NCBI GenBank assembly: GCA_012932295.1
Contig: JAAONU010000001.1
Location: 3,286,001 to 3,350,000 of the forward strand
Length of the DNA: 64,000 bases
DNA from: Cyclina sinensis
Lineage: Eukaryota; Mollusca; Bivalvia; Venerida; Veneridae
Reading direction: 5' to 3'
Below the pieces are notes generated by a model. That model saw nothing but the letters and a program-made list of their open reading frames with translations, was not told the origin of the DNA and did not search any database. Position 1 is the first letter of the stretch. The number at the start of each line of letters is the position of its first letter. Of the stretch, positions 1 through 13,700 are shown one piece after another. Made by a program: the position numbers and the translations under genes.

Positions 1-499
1 ATATGATGAATCTAGCCCACTCCTGTGACTGATAGACCATGGATCTAAAAGGACTTTTCTTAAAGATTTACCTCCCTGGTTATTTCCTGGACAGTGTAAC
101 ACAAACTTTGTAATAATGAAAATCTCAGTATTATGCCCTAATTCTTCAAGTGCCATTTCCACTTACTAGTTGACACGTCACATTCATTTTGAACTTGTGT
201 TAAGAGAATTCAAGGTCTTGCTATAAAAAGGGTAAAACACTGTCTTTCAATTCAAAGTGAACATTTTAAACTGTGCCAATGAAAGAACGACTTAGCCATA
301 TAAGCGCCAGGGAAGTTTTCCTTTGCACTAGAACACAATGGTATGTTGCATCTAAAATTGACAAATTTTATTTTCTATAACTTTGATTAATATAAAAAGA
401 TTAAGGTCAAAGTCAAACTAGAAATTTTTTCCGCAATCCTGAACCTCTTTCTGAGCAAAGGGTATAACATAACAACGCAGCCTGTGGCAGGACACCACA

Positions 500-905
500 G
501 TAGTAGCATATGACGAAAACAACAACAACTGAACAACACAGTAATACTAAGCATGTGGCGAAAAAGCAACAGAACAGCACAGTAATACTGGGGCTTTAAT
601 TCAATTATGGCCCTGGTGATACACAACATAGCATATGACGAAAACAACAGAACAGCACGGTAATACACAACATAGCATTTGACAGAAAGAATAACAACAA
701 CAGAACTGCACGGTAATACACAACCGTGCATATGACTTGAACAAATCAACAGAACAGCATGGTTTTACACAAAAAAGCATATGGCAGAGAAAAAGCAAAA
801 AAGTATAGTGGACAGCAAAGAACAGTATATTACAGGGACGAACAGCATAGTACAGCAAAGAACGGCATAGTAAGGGACAGAAAGTACATAATGTCGCGAC
901 AAACA
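500..905. repeat. Degenerate 44-80 bp tandem repeat
   Basis: Units begin with variants of 'GCATATGACGAAAACAAC' near 506, 551, 631, 675, 728 and 777 and continue with 'AGAACAGCACGGTAATACAC'. The unit decays into 'GGACAGCAAAGAACAG' by ~820. It creates several short open frames on both strands that I do not treat as genes. Confidence 0.75.
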
Positions 906-1378
906 ATACAGGACAGGAAAGAACAGCTCAGAACAAAATACACAGGTTTGGAGAATACATCAAAGATCCTGACAAGAAAGTACGGGGCCGTTTACTAAGT
1001 ATGCGTTGGTCACGCGTTCTTGTCCATCCTATTACTCCAAGGCACTTGAAGATTTCATAAAAGAGAAATTCAGAGCACAATAACTGTATCTCTCGAGTCA
1101 TCAATTTAAAAAGAATTCTTGTATTAATTTTCTTATTTAATTATTGTTCGAACCATTCCTTTAAGGCTCATGAAAATACAGGCTTGACAGTTCATGTACG
1201 GACATATCTCATAAAAAAAGACTGAAGTACATACGAACCATTAACTCAACGTTTTCAGTTTTGGAGTTAGCACCCTTTGTTTATTTTCATTTTTTTGTCC
1301 GAGGCAAATCGCAAATACCCTAAGGTACAAACTTAGAATTCATTCTAAGATAGGTGTAATTAAGTAAGTGCTCAAGTT

Positions 1379-1482
1379 ACACACCAGTACTTTTACTCTG
1401 TTTCACACACCAGTACTTTTACTCTGTTTCACACACCAGTACTTTTACTCTGTTTCACACACCAGTACTTGTACTCTGTTTT
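1379..1482. repeat. 26-bp tandem repeat, 4 copies
   Basis: Four nearly identical units of 'ACACCAGTACTTTTACTCTG' plus 'TTTCAC' start at 1381, 1407, 1433 and 1459. Confidence 0.9.
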
Positions 1483-2237
1483 CTTAATTTTAAAGTTATA
1501 ACCTTTTTCTGAATTATCATAGTTGATTTTACCCAAATCATTTCTCTTACAGTCTTGGAGTAACCAACTTTACGTACATGCACGTGTGTTCTCAAGGAGA
1601 TGTGTAATGCACAAGAAACGAAATTCTCTATGTCTTATAATGTGCTATTATATTTCAATTTCAGTTTAATCAGAATTGTTCATTGTCACATGACCATATA
1701 TTTGTTGTAGAAATATTGTTATGTAATGATGCAAATTTGCGAAGTTATATGTACTTGGAATGACTTTCTTAGAGTCAAATATTGTGCTCTGTGGGGTTGG
1801 AGGTGGGTGCGAGAGGGGGTAGAGCATCAATCTTCTCCAGCAATGTCCGTATGTTCACCTTGATATTTCACAATTACAGTAAAACATCGCTACGAAGTAA
1901 TAATAATATCAACATAGTAATTTTTTTATCTTGTATTAGACATTAGACATTTTAACATATGACAAAGACATCCGAACCTGACAAAAAAGTTAATCTATTT
2001 CCCAAGTATTTATAACGTATTTTTGTTGGTTTATTAGTATATACAGTTTGTACATGACAAAAAGGCATGTTACATATGGTTTAACCTTGTCATAGGCCAT
2101 TTACACCATGCTCTGGTCAGTGTTTATTTCACTGCGATTCTGTCGCGACAATGCTCATATGTTTGAAATAATGTGCTAAAGTTTGAAGTTTTATCTTTTT
2201 TATATCCGCCAAATTCCAGTTCTTTTGGATATAGAAA

Positions 2238-2269
2238 ATGGCTTTCAAACGTTTCGACGAAACCGTGAG
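2238..2269 (+). CDS. Candidate alternative first coding exon of glutaminase copy 1
   Basis: An ATG with A at -3 and G at +4 opens ten codons (MAFKRFDETV plus the first two bases of an Arg codon) ending at a consensus donor (AG|gtaaga). The exon ends in phase 2, the same phase as exon 1 at 4725-4792. Splicing to exon 2 at 6079 would give ...ETVR-ELLASG without breaking the frame. No TATA box is obvious nearby. Such ATG-donor pairs can occur by chance; the case rests on a similarly placed candidate in copy 2. Confidence 0.35.
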
Positions 2270-2273
2270 GTAA

Positions 2274-2347
2274 GAGCTTATAGCTTATTATATGGGTAAC
2301 TGGAAAGGTTGAGCTTATAGCTTATTATATGGGTAACTGGAAAGGTT
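2274..2347. repeat. 37-bp direct duplication
   Basis: Two perfect head-to-tail copies begin 'GAGCTTATAGCTTATTATAT'. They start right after the donor site of the candidate first exon at 2238-2269. Confidence 0.9.
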
Positions 2348-3685
2348 GGGTTGAGATATAAAACGGGACCACCACCACTTTGGTCCAGTGCTTAAGTACC
2401 CTTTACGTCTACAGCACAGTAATCTGTCAATAAATGATGGCCATGGACCTTGCTTTCCGCTTTTATGAGGAAGTTTTAAAGTTTTGAAGACTAGAAGAAA
2501 GTACTGTTATGTTACAGCACCTGAAGCAATGTGAACTTCCGGTCTACATGCATGCATTAATATGCAGGCGAGTGAATCTAACGGAATAAAACACAGGTAA
2601 AACTGGTTCAGCTTGGTCAGTGGAAATCAAAACCATTGACCTTTAGAGACGAGGTAAAATATTGACGCATCATATACCCTAAAGAAACCGTGCGCGGTCA
2701 ACATTTCATGCTACCTGGCTGACCCCGCAGTATATAATTCATTCACTTAAAATGAAATAAAAGGTAAATTATTAGCCGTTAAAAATAGCATGTTTTGAAT
2801 ATGTAAATCAGGTTTCCAAGGGTCGTATGGTCATGTTAGCATTGTTTGTCTTGGTCAAATATTTACACTTTAGCAAACAACTTTTGACTTTGATATCTCA
2901 TAAAATAATACATAAAATAATACATAAAATAAACCATGAATATAAATGTATTAACATTAAAGCATCAACATTACAAAATACCAGATGACACACACGGATT
3001 AGATATTATTAGCTGCAGCAAATTTCTATAGTTTCTATAAAAGAAAATGAAATAGAAATAAAGAAAAGAAATTAACAAATTTAATTTATGGACTAAGATT
3101 CTTTGCAGATACAGCCCCTGGACATTAGATAATCATTCTTAAACAATTATGTCAGCACTGGACTGAAGACACTGTGTCACCGAATTAACAATTTGTAAAT
3201 GGTTTCCGGAAATAAGAGGTTAAACGTGTCTAATCTGACAAAACTGAAAGTTTGTCTGCAGTTTCTCAACATATTTATTGAAACATTACATGTGGTTGCT
3301 GCATGCCGAGAAACAGATGAGCCAGACTGCGACAGAAATTGATGTAGATCCCTTACCTAGATACCAAGTTATCCTTAACTCACGTAACAAGAAACAAGGT
3401 TTTAAATAAATGAAAAATAAACGCAAAAAATGTCACCTGTTATAGTTAATCATCATAGAAAACCTCTAAATTGAATGTATACCTATTTATTTCACATCGT
3501 TTCCTGCAATCTATATGAATCTCTCTCAATGACTGCTTCTTGTCTCGTCGGAAAGGCGAAAGTGATTGTGACCTAGTAAAATCAAAGTGAAATTTAGTCC
3601 ACCTCCCATTATCTATATTTCCATATAGTCTACGTTATTACATAGTCTAAATTCTACAAAGTGATGTTAATTTTTCATTTCCTAA

Positions 3686-3686
<1 letters not shown>

Positions 3687-3744
<58 letters not shown>

Positions 3745-3746
3745 TC
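3687..3746. repeat. (TC)n microsatellite
   Basis: About 60 bp of TC dinucleotides, interrupted twice, ~1 kb before exon 1 of glutaminase copy 1. Confidence 0.9.
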
Positions 3747-4724
3747 GTTTATGGTAAAGAACCAAAGGTTTTCCAGAGAACAGTCGATGACTATTGCTGA
3801 CACAAGGTGCAAGACTTTCTATAAAATAGAGTCTGTCTGAACTTTAGTACTTAGTGTCATGGTCAGGTCAGTCAATGACCGTTGGCTATTTAAGTTGTCC
3901 ACTGATCAAATGTCCTTATTATTTGCGCCTTCTTTAAGCGTGAAAATTAAGCCCGCTAGTATTTTTCTTTACTGTCGGTTTTCAAGTTTTGTGTTTTGCA
4001 TATTTGAAAATAACGAAAATGTAAACGGAGCTTAGGTAAATTTACGGCACAATGCATGCCGCTTCTTTGGGGACATGACTCGTTCGCCAGCAAAAGCTTT
4101 TTTTGCGCACGGCACAATACTTATGTAGTAGGCTTCGCGCACCACCAATATCTCAGTTTAAGCATTTACAATATAGAATTACTTAGGTTTCTTTTTTGTT
4201 CGGTGTATAATACTGAAATGTATATGTGGCAATAAAGTTGTTTACTTCACTGATTTACAGGCCAGGCCATCTCAGGTCAAATAAGTCGTACGCAGTTATT
4301 CAGAACTGCTTGGCCGGTTTTGAGATATGTATCCGGATAGCCTTGGTTAAAATCGTTAAAAAGAACAATATATATTTTCAGAGGCTAAAACATAAATCTG
4401 ACGTTCACAAGTGTTATAGGACTATACCGCGCTAATTCCAAAACATTTGAGATAAGATCTTAAACATTTATCTGCAGTTGTTATAATAGTGACGCCAACG
4501 GCGCTTACTGAAGTGACAGTAGTGCATGCGGAAATTAGAATAAATTATAAGTGACTTAAAGAAATAAAATGGTTGATGTTAAAGTTGCCTAGAATAAACA
4601 TACTAAGTGATTTAAATTTTAAAAAAAATCAGCGTTTTTTTCAGTTTTGATACAAAAAAGTAGTGACCAAAAGTATCGTAAGTGGCATAAAGAGTGTAGC
4701 GTTGCATTTGAAATTATTAAAATT

Positions 4725-7700
4725 ATGTCGGATAAAGTCAGAGCTTTGAAGCGACGCGAGTCGAGTCTGCAGCAATGGCAGGATGGTTTAGAGTAAGTTC
4801 ATCGCTGGCTTTTATTCTATTTATTCTTTAATCTGTAGTACAAAGTAGTCCGTTTCTTCAAATCAGAGAGTCGAATTAATAAAATAACTCTTCTATACAG
4901 ACATTACCATATAAACACATATTTTAGACCATGTAAAGATCGGATAGATTTGTTCTTCACCCGAACACGTATGCAACCTTTTGCATTCTTTTACATGTAC
5001 GGTGGATATCCTTTGCGTTTTTCGGTAAAACTGATCAATATTTTTGTTTTCTTTTCGCCCTCTCCTCCTCTGCCTCCGCCCCGTCCCTTCCACCCCTTAA
5101 CATATTTGCGTAAACTTTAAGATACAGCCTAATCATTTCGATAAACAAAGAGGCTGAAATGAAATTCAGGGATGTTTTGATCTTTCCAAATAAAGTCCGT
5201 ATTTAAATTTGATTTACCGAAAAGACATTTTAGAAGACGTTTGAGTGTAATATTTAAGCAATTCTCCTAAATTCCACAAGAACGAAATTCCATATGGAAC
5301 ATAACTTTGGTGATAGCCCTACTAAGATCTAATAGCTTGATAAATGTCCCTTCGAAAATAGTGGCAGAAGTTATGAATAACTTCTATCTATTTTATTAAG
5401 CTATAGTATAATTTTTTGTAAGTGAATAATTTTGTTCTGATGTTCTGTATCTTTTTCAGTTGTATTAAGAAAATTGTTACATAATGTAATATAAGTTGTA
5501 CCATGCTAATATTTGTACATGTATGATTTGACATATGTTAGGAGAAGACTTATATAGGCAATTTGCCTGTTGTCTAATCCTTTTCAATTTGTATTGAATG
5601 AAATAAGTAATAAATTAATTCACCGCTGCTTCATTGATAAACTGATTTTTTTCTTCACTTTTTTGTTGTTGTTGTATTTCTTGCAACGAATATGCGTCTG
5701 TTTATCAAAAATGTCCTTCATATTTTGCACCCTCGACCCCAAACAAAAAGATAAAATAAAAAAATGTATTTCTATTCTATTACAAATTGCGAGCGGACCT
5801 TAATGATATTTATTGGCTGTTAAATCGTCTGTTGCTTTCCAATTTTTTTGCACACATTTTAGTAAGAATTTTACTCATATTGATTTACATGATTTATTTT
5901 TTATTCTTTTGTCAAAAATAAAGAGACAAACTGGATTAGCATGACTGACTTTGAATTGGAATAAAAATTATCAGAAATGAACAAAAAAAAATTCGATTCT
6001 ATTACAGCAATGATATTTTCAATCAAAGCTTTCGAGAAATTTCCATATCATTTAATCAGCTGCATTGTCTCGTTTCAGAGAGCTTCTGGCTTCCGGTATG
6101 GAGGATTTCGAAGAGAAACTTTTCAGCTTCTTGTGTGATTATAACAAACTTGTTTCCATAGACAGATTTAAAAGCGTAAGATTTACTTCTTGCAAAAATT
6201 TTGGACAGTTATTTGAAGCTATCAACATGTTTGACACTCTGTCTTTAGTTATCTACGAAATCTGGACTGTATAATTAAAAGAACGACGACTGTGCATCAC
6301 TATATGTATTAAGTCAAGATTGCTGTAATTTCAAACAATTAGAGAAAAAAAGACTCTTTTTGTTTTTCGAAATTTCAAAGCACTTAACTATCACAAGTGT
6401 ATCGTCTTGTCACGATTCTCAAAAATCTCAGTCATATTAAACTGTCAAGTTAAGTTTGGTATAATTATCTGGTTAGGAATTAAACAAGCTAAATCTGCCC
6501 TTTATATCAAAACACTAAATTCCAAGCATCTTATTTTTTTTACTTTTTACTGGTCTGTTCTCATCAAATTTACCTAAAGAATCTGAGAACGGGGTATTTT
6601 TCAAATTTTTATAGTTGCTTGAAGAGACTGGTTTACGACAGACCGACTTCCGGTTGAAGGAAACCATGACGAAATTCCGTTCCGTTCTTGAAAGACAGCT
6701 CCATAATGAGAACGAACTCCGGGGAAGTGTGGATAAAGAAACATTTCAAGAGTAAGTTTAGAAACAAAGTATAGATCTCAGGTGCAAGTGAAGTTCGAAT
6801 GCCTCAATTCACTATGTAAGCGATTAACAATTCACAATGTAAGCGATGAACGACGTTGTGTGGATAAGATACTGCACGATCCAAAGTTACATCGCATATT
6901 ATAACCTTGTTATAAGGAGAAAAAATAACCTTTACCGCATTAACAATTTATGCGCAAATGAATCTATGCACTTTTGATAAATCTTTGTATTTAACAAATC
7001 AAAATCATTGGTCCTCAAGGGTATATTTTCTTTTTTTTCTTTTTTTTTGCATAGGAATTCTCTAGAGACATCTGTGTTAATAAAAAAAAACTGGATATAA
7101 AGGTTTATTTGTATTATGATTTATTTGTTAGCCCGTAAATCATCAGGATATAAAGAAAATAACAAAATAAATCGTAACTTAGCTTAATAAAATAATGTCA
7201 CCATTCCGAGGTGTCAGAAAAAAATATGTTAATGACAATTAAGTGATATATACAACAGTACATGTGTATTTATACAAAAGTTGCTTAAAGGTATCAAAAG
7301 ATATAAGATATCTTTTCGCTTGTTCGAAGAATTTTCGAAAAAACGAAAACGGACGCAACCTATTCATTTCAGTTTATTAAACGTCGGTACTGGCTTCTCA
7401 TATGACCGACGCGCCCTCACCCTAAAAACAGTAAGTTGTTTTAGGTGGTGGAGGAAAGTGCAAAGATATAGAAAGCATCCCGTTCCAGAAATACACCCAG
7501 TTTTTTCATGCTCAGTGTATACTAGTAAGCACAGATATATGGGACATCGGTTTAACGTCTCATCCGAGTGACGGTTAGTTTTGATGATTGAACTCGCAAC
7601 CCCTGGATTACAAGTCCCATGCGTTACTGGAACAGTTCTCCGCTCCAATCCATATTGTGCATTTCGTCTTGTGCAAGACTGAGGAGAGAAATTAAAACGA

Positions 7701-10700
7701 CAAAAAACTTAACGTTTGAATTAAAAAAGACTATGTTGCAGCCCGAATATAAACAGTTTTCATGAGTTCTCATATGCGTTATTCACATCTACTGTACAAT
7801 GAAGTGTAGTTTTCGGTATTTGCAGATGCGTTTCGGACAATATTGTGGTCATTTCAAAGGCCCTGACCAGCCAGTTCATCATACCAGAGTTCAGACCATT
7901 CTGTGACATCATCGACAAAATCTATGAGTCGTGCAAAAGCAACTTCAGCGGACTGGTAAGAAGAGTGGAAATCATGTAACGTCACGTAACCTCATATTGT
8001 ATCACGTCTCACTTATAAACCAACGTCATACAACAACATAATTATTACGTCAGTCACGACGCGTCACATCACATTCAATAACATCAAGTTGCATTTTCCC
8101 TTATAATATTTGTTTTAATACATGTAATAAGTGTGGGGTATTTTAAATACTGGAAGAAATATTGTTTACAGTTCGATCGCAGAGAGATAACAGGCAGAAA
8201 GATAAAAAGTGACGACAGAAAAAACGGCATCGTATTTTTGCAAGACTGTCAGCCTGAACGAAATAAGAATGAAATTGACAATGGGTATAGTTTGTTGTCT
8301 TTCCATTGCCACAGTGAAAGCATATTTCTTTATATAAAGAGACTTACTTTTTTTGTAGATTTTATTGAATTGGTGTACATCCACAAAATTCAATATGTAT
8401 CAGTATTCAGTAAACTGAATGTGCAAAACCTACGTACAGTTGTATGAAAGCTTCACACTTTTGGAATCTTGCACATATAGGTTCAAAACTTACGTACAGT
8501 TGTACGCTTACATGTATAGGTGCGATACTTACAGTTGTATGAAAGCTTCACACAGTGTGAATCTTGCACGTATAGGTGCAAAGCTTACGTACAGTTGTAT
8601 GATAGCTCCACACAGTGTGAATCTTGCACGTATAGGTGCAAGGCTTACGTGCAGTTGCATTAAAGCTTCACACAGTGTGAATCTTGCACGTATAGGTGCA
8701 AGGCTTACGTGCAGTTGCAGTAAAGCTTCACACAGTGTGAATCTTGCACGTATAGGTGCAAGGCTTACGTGCAGTTGCATTAAAGCTTCACAGAGTGTGA
8801 ATCTTGCACGTATAGGTGCAAAGCTTACGTACAGTTGCATTAAAGCTTCACACAGTGTGAATCTTGAACGTATAGGTGCAAGGCTTACGTACAGTTGCAG
8901 TAAAGCTTCACAGAGTGTGAATCTTGCACGCATAGGTGCAAAGCTTACGTACAGTGGTATGATAGCTCCACACAGTGTGAATCTTGCACGTATAGGTGCA
9001 ACGCTTACGTACAGTTTCAGTAAAGCTTCACAGAGTGTGACTCTTGCACGTATAGGTGCAACGCTTACGTACAGTTGCAGTAAAGCTTCACAGAGTGTGA
9101 ATCTTGCACGTATAGGTGCAAGGCTTACGTGCAGTTGCAGTAAAGCTTCACACAGTGTGAATCTTGCACGTATAGGTGCAAGGCTTACGTGCAGTTGCAT
9201 TAAAGCTTCACAGAGTGTGAATCTTGCACGTATAGGTGCAAAGCTTACGTACAGTTGCATTAAAGCTTCACACAGTGTGAATCTTGAACGTATAGTTGCA
9301 AGGCTTACGTACAGTTGCAGTAAAGCTTCACAGAGTGTGAATCTTGCACGCATAGGTGCAAAGCTTACGTACAGTGGTATGATAGCTCCACACAGTGTGA
9401 ATCTTGCACGTATAGGTGCAACGCTTACGTACAGTTTCAGTAAAGCTTCACAGAGTGTGAATCTTGCACGTATAGGTGCAACGCTTACGTACAGTTGCAG
9501 TAAAGCTTCACACAGTGTGAATCTTGCACGTATAGGTGCAACGCTTACGTACAGTTGCAGTAAAGCTTCACACAGTGTGAATCTTGCACGTATATGTGCA
9601 ACGCTTACGTACAGTTGCAGTAAAGCTTCACACAGTGTGAATCTTGCACGTATAGGTGCAACGCTTACGTACAGTTGGATGATATCTCCACAGAGTGTGA
9701 ATATTGCACGTATAGGTGCAAAGCTTACGTACAGTTGCAGTAAAGCTTCACAGAGTGTGAACCTTGCACGTATAGGTGCAACGCTTACGTACATTTGCAT
9801 TAAAGCTTCACACAGTGTGAATCTTACACGTATAGGTGCAACGCTTACGTACAGTTGCATTAAAGCTTCACACAGTGTGAATCTTGCACGTATAGGTGCA
9901 ACGCTTACGTACAGTTGCAGTAAAGCTTCACACAGTGTGAATCTTGCACGTATAGGTGCAACGCTTACGTACAGTTGCAGTAAAGCTTCACACAGTGTGA
10001 ATCTTGCACGTATAGGTGCGAAGCTTACTCCTACACACAGCGAACTCCATTATTTGATGTAATTGTCCGTCACATTCTTACATGTAAAGACATAATACAT
10101 TTTGTCACGTCACATCTCACCGTACGTTCTCATTTCTCATCTTAAAATGACAACAGTTATACCTCGAATGTGCCGGTTAGTGAATCAAATAAATAAACTA
10201 GGACATTGCAATTTGATAAGCTGTTACTCACCTCCAACTTGTCATGAAAAATATACTTTTTAAATACCTGTGACATTATAGGCCGTAGGAAAAGAATAAC
10301 TTAACGAATTTCTCACCTTACTCGTTAACTATGTAATAATTTTAGGACAGATATTTTTGTAATAGAACTGGTGTACCAAAATTAATGCAGTAATTTAGAA
10401 AATAGAGAACGTGCCATAATATTTGTGCTCTTTTGGTTCATAAACAGAAGAAATAATTTTATTCACGGCAACAGGAAGACGTTGAGCGAATAACTGCATT
10501 TTTATCAGAATATAATGAATTGTGTTTTAGATGTTATATGAAGTTTTGTGTGACCAATAAAACAGACCAATAAATTTTATCTAGGAAACATCTTTGACTT
10601 AACAAGTGAAATTCATACTTTGAAAAGGAAAGTTAAAGTCAACAAGAAAGTTTCACTGAAGTTTTTGAAAATGAATTATTATAAAAGTATATGCAGAAAT

Positions 10701-13700
10701 TCGAATTGCAATTCCTGTATTAAAGATACAATGTTAGATGATTTAAATATTTTCAGCCTGCCCAATATATTCCACAGTTAGCGCGAGGAAATCCAAAACA
10801 TTGGGGCGTTTCCATTTGTACAGTAGACGGCCAGAGGTAAGAACGCCAGTTAGTTTTGACATGCTGTATATCTTCATTTTATCTAAGTAAATATTTTCAA
10901 AAACTCATTTAAAGTGTTGACAAAAAAATGGAAGCTTTGGGAGTCTGGTAGTGCAAGTAAGTTTTCCGTCTACTTGAATAAAAAAACTGTCCGACTTTGA
11001 TGAAATACTGTCCTATTTGAATAAGATATTGTCCTACTTGAATGAAATACTGTCCTTAATTAATGAAATACTGTCCTGATTGAATAAAATACTGTACTAC
11101 TTGAATGAAATGCTGTACTACTTTAATGAAATGCTGTCCTACTTGAATGAAATGCTGTCTTACTTGAATGAAATACTGTCCTAATAACTGTCCTACTTGA
11201 ATGAAATGTTGTCCTACTTGAATGAAATACTGTCCTACTTGAATGAAATGTTGTCTTACTTGAATGAAATACTGTCCTACTTGAATTAAATGATGTCTTA
11301 CTTGAATGAAATGCTGTCCTACTTGAATGAAATACTGCCCTACTTCAATGAAATGCTGTCCTATCTGAATGAAACACTGTCCTAATGACTGTAATATTTG
11401 AATGAAATGCTGTCCTACTGAATATAATTTTGTCCTTATTTAATAAAATGCCGTCTTACTTGAATGAAATATTACTTGAATGAATAACTGTCCTACCTGT
11501 CCTACTTGAATGAAAAATTGTCTTATTTGAATGAAATATTTCTTGAATAAAATGCTGTCCTGCTTGAATGAAATAATGTCCTACTTGAATGAAATATTAC
11601 TTGAATGAAATACTGTCCTTCTTGAATAAAATACTGTCCATCTTGAATAAAATTTTGTCTTGATTTAATAAAACACTAACCAACTTGAATAAAATACTGT
11701 CCATTTTGAATAAAATACTGTCTTTCGTTAATGAAATGCTGTCCTTCTTGAATAAAATACTGCCCATCTTGAATAAAATACTGTCTTTATTTAATGAAAT
11801 GCTGTCCGTCTTGAAAAAGATACTGCACATCTTGAATGAAATACTGTCCTGCTTGAATGAAAAACTGTCCTACTTGAGTGAAATACTGTCCTACTTGAAT
11901 GAAATACTTCCCTACTTCAATGAAATACTGCCCTACTTCAATGAAATACTGTCCTACTTGAATGAAATACTGTCCAAAGGCATTTTGCTGAACCACAACG
12001 TACTGAGTAGCTTTAACAGGCAAACATATAAATCTCAAAAGTATACAGCAATGACATTTCGCCAACCGGATTGAGTTATCTAACCAAAAACTGTGTATGT
12101 ACGCATTTCGGCAATAAGTTTTGAAATATCATAAAGAAAATTGTATACACACAAACTGTTGAAAATTCAATATTTCTTTTAAAATGATCTCAGGTATGAT
12201 CTTGGGGATACAGATATTCCCTTTTGTCTCCAGTCGGTCGTGAAGCCGTTGAATTACGCCTTAACGTTGAACGATTTGTCACCGGAAGTTGTCCACAAAT
12301 ACGTCGGCCAGGAACCAAGTGGCAGATCTTTTAATGAACTCACGCTGGACTATCAACGTAAGTGACGAGAAGAAAACTAGGCACCATATTTATCACTAAT
12401 TTACTACAGATCAAGTTAATTCAGTGGCGGACCAAGAAATTCAGAACTGTATAGGCACGGGAAATGTCTTCCCAGCGACTGTTTATTTTTTCGTGATAAA
12501 ATCAGTATTATCTGCAACGCGAGCTTTTTCATCATTCTAATCAACACCATTTGCTTTCATGTTATAGCATCAACTCACGACAGATCTTCTGTTTTACATG
12601 TTTCTTTTCTGCATTTTGATTTAAACTTCTTTAGAAAAAAGAAATGCATAACAGTCAAAAGCAAAGCATAAAAAGTCGATTGTCGATTTCTGAATGTTTG
12701 AAAGCCCTCCTTTCAAGTTCTGTCTAGCAAATTTCAGCCGCAGAACGTGATTAGAACGTGAATATAATATATAATGTATTCATATCAAGATAAATGGTAA
12801 AGGGTAAATCCGCTACTAAAATGCTACATTTGCTAACAAAAAGATACTTCTTGTTTTTGTCTGTGTATATGTCAAGCATCTGATGGACCCCAAGGACATC
12901 CTGTAGACGACTGTATGTCTCTGAATCAGTCAGTAACTCTTGAATCCATTTTATATTCACGGTATACGCAGGTGTTTTTCTGCAAAGTTAATGTAAAGTT
13001 AAACATTTCAGTTGTATTTTCCTTTTCTAAGGAAAACGTTAACCTAATTATAGCTGCTAATTGAGTTAATCCATGTACAAAAATGGTTTTCTTTCTTTCA
13101 GATAAACCCCACAATCCGATGATAAATGCCGGTGCTATCGTCATAGCCTCACTGCTCAGAAAAGGTTTAGTTATAGCCGACAGATTCGACTATGTGAGAA
13201 GATTATATAGTTTTCATAATATCAACATTACCAATGTTATTACCATTAAGATTTATCCAATTGAATGTGAAAAATTATGTTATTGATTTGCACGCGCTCT
13301 AGTTGCAAGCAGACGAATATCGTTGATTAGTAGTTTCCGAAAATATTATGACACAGACTATAATCTTGAAGCAGGGGGCGCTTTCCTGACTTATTGTTGT
13401 ACTTAACCTTTGACCTTGCAAAACTTGATTACTCTTGTTTACTGTACAGACTGTATTGGGAAAGAAAATAATATTCTACTTGATTCTGCGACACTTTGTT
13501 CACCCTTTTCGAACAGAAAATATGGCGTCCTACTAACAACTTGCTTTTAATGTTTTTCTCTTTTTTTTTTCTGATAAGCAGACATAAATGTACTTTATAT
13601 CTAGACCTCAGTCTAATTTCGATGACTTCCGGTTGAAAGGTCCCTTTTATCTTTTCTTAATGATTTAATAATTTCAATGATTCGGGTTCTAAGTTTTACA

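Larger units (their letters stand above)
1490..4720. other. Upstream region of copy 1, mostly without recognisable features
   Basis: Apart from the candidate exon at 2238, the 37-bp duplication and the TC tract, this is AT-rich sequence in which I see no genes or repeats. It should contain the promoter of glutaminase copy 1, but no convincing TATA box stands out near 4725. Confidence 0.5.

Noticed and set aside
4643..4724. Splice acceptor upstream of the copy 1 start (ttttttcag), implying a longer exon 1
   Set aside because: Joining the candidate exon ending at 2269 to it runs into a stop at once (AGT TTT TGA), and an in-frame stop at 4620-4622 with no intervening ATG supports the start at 4725.
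8419..10062. 547-codon plus-strand and 443-codon minus-strand open frames
   Set aside because: They are generated by the 60-bp stop-free repeat, lie inside a glutaminase intron and have no start context or composition of a real protein.
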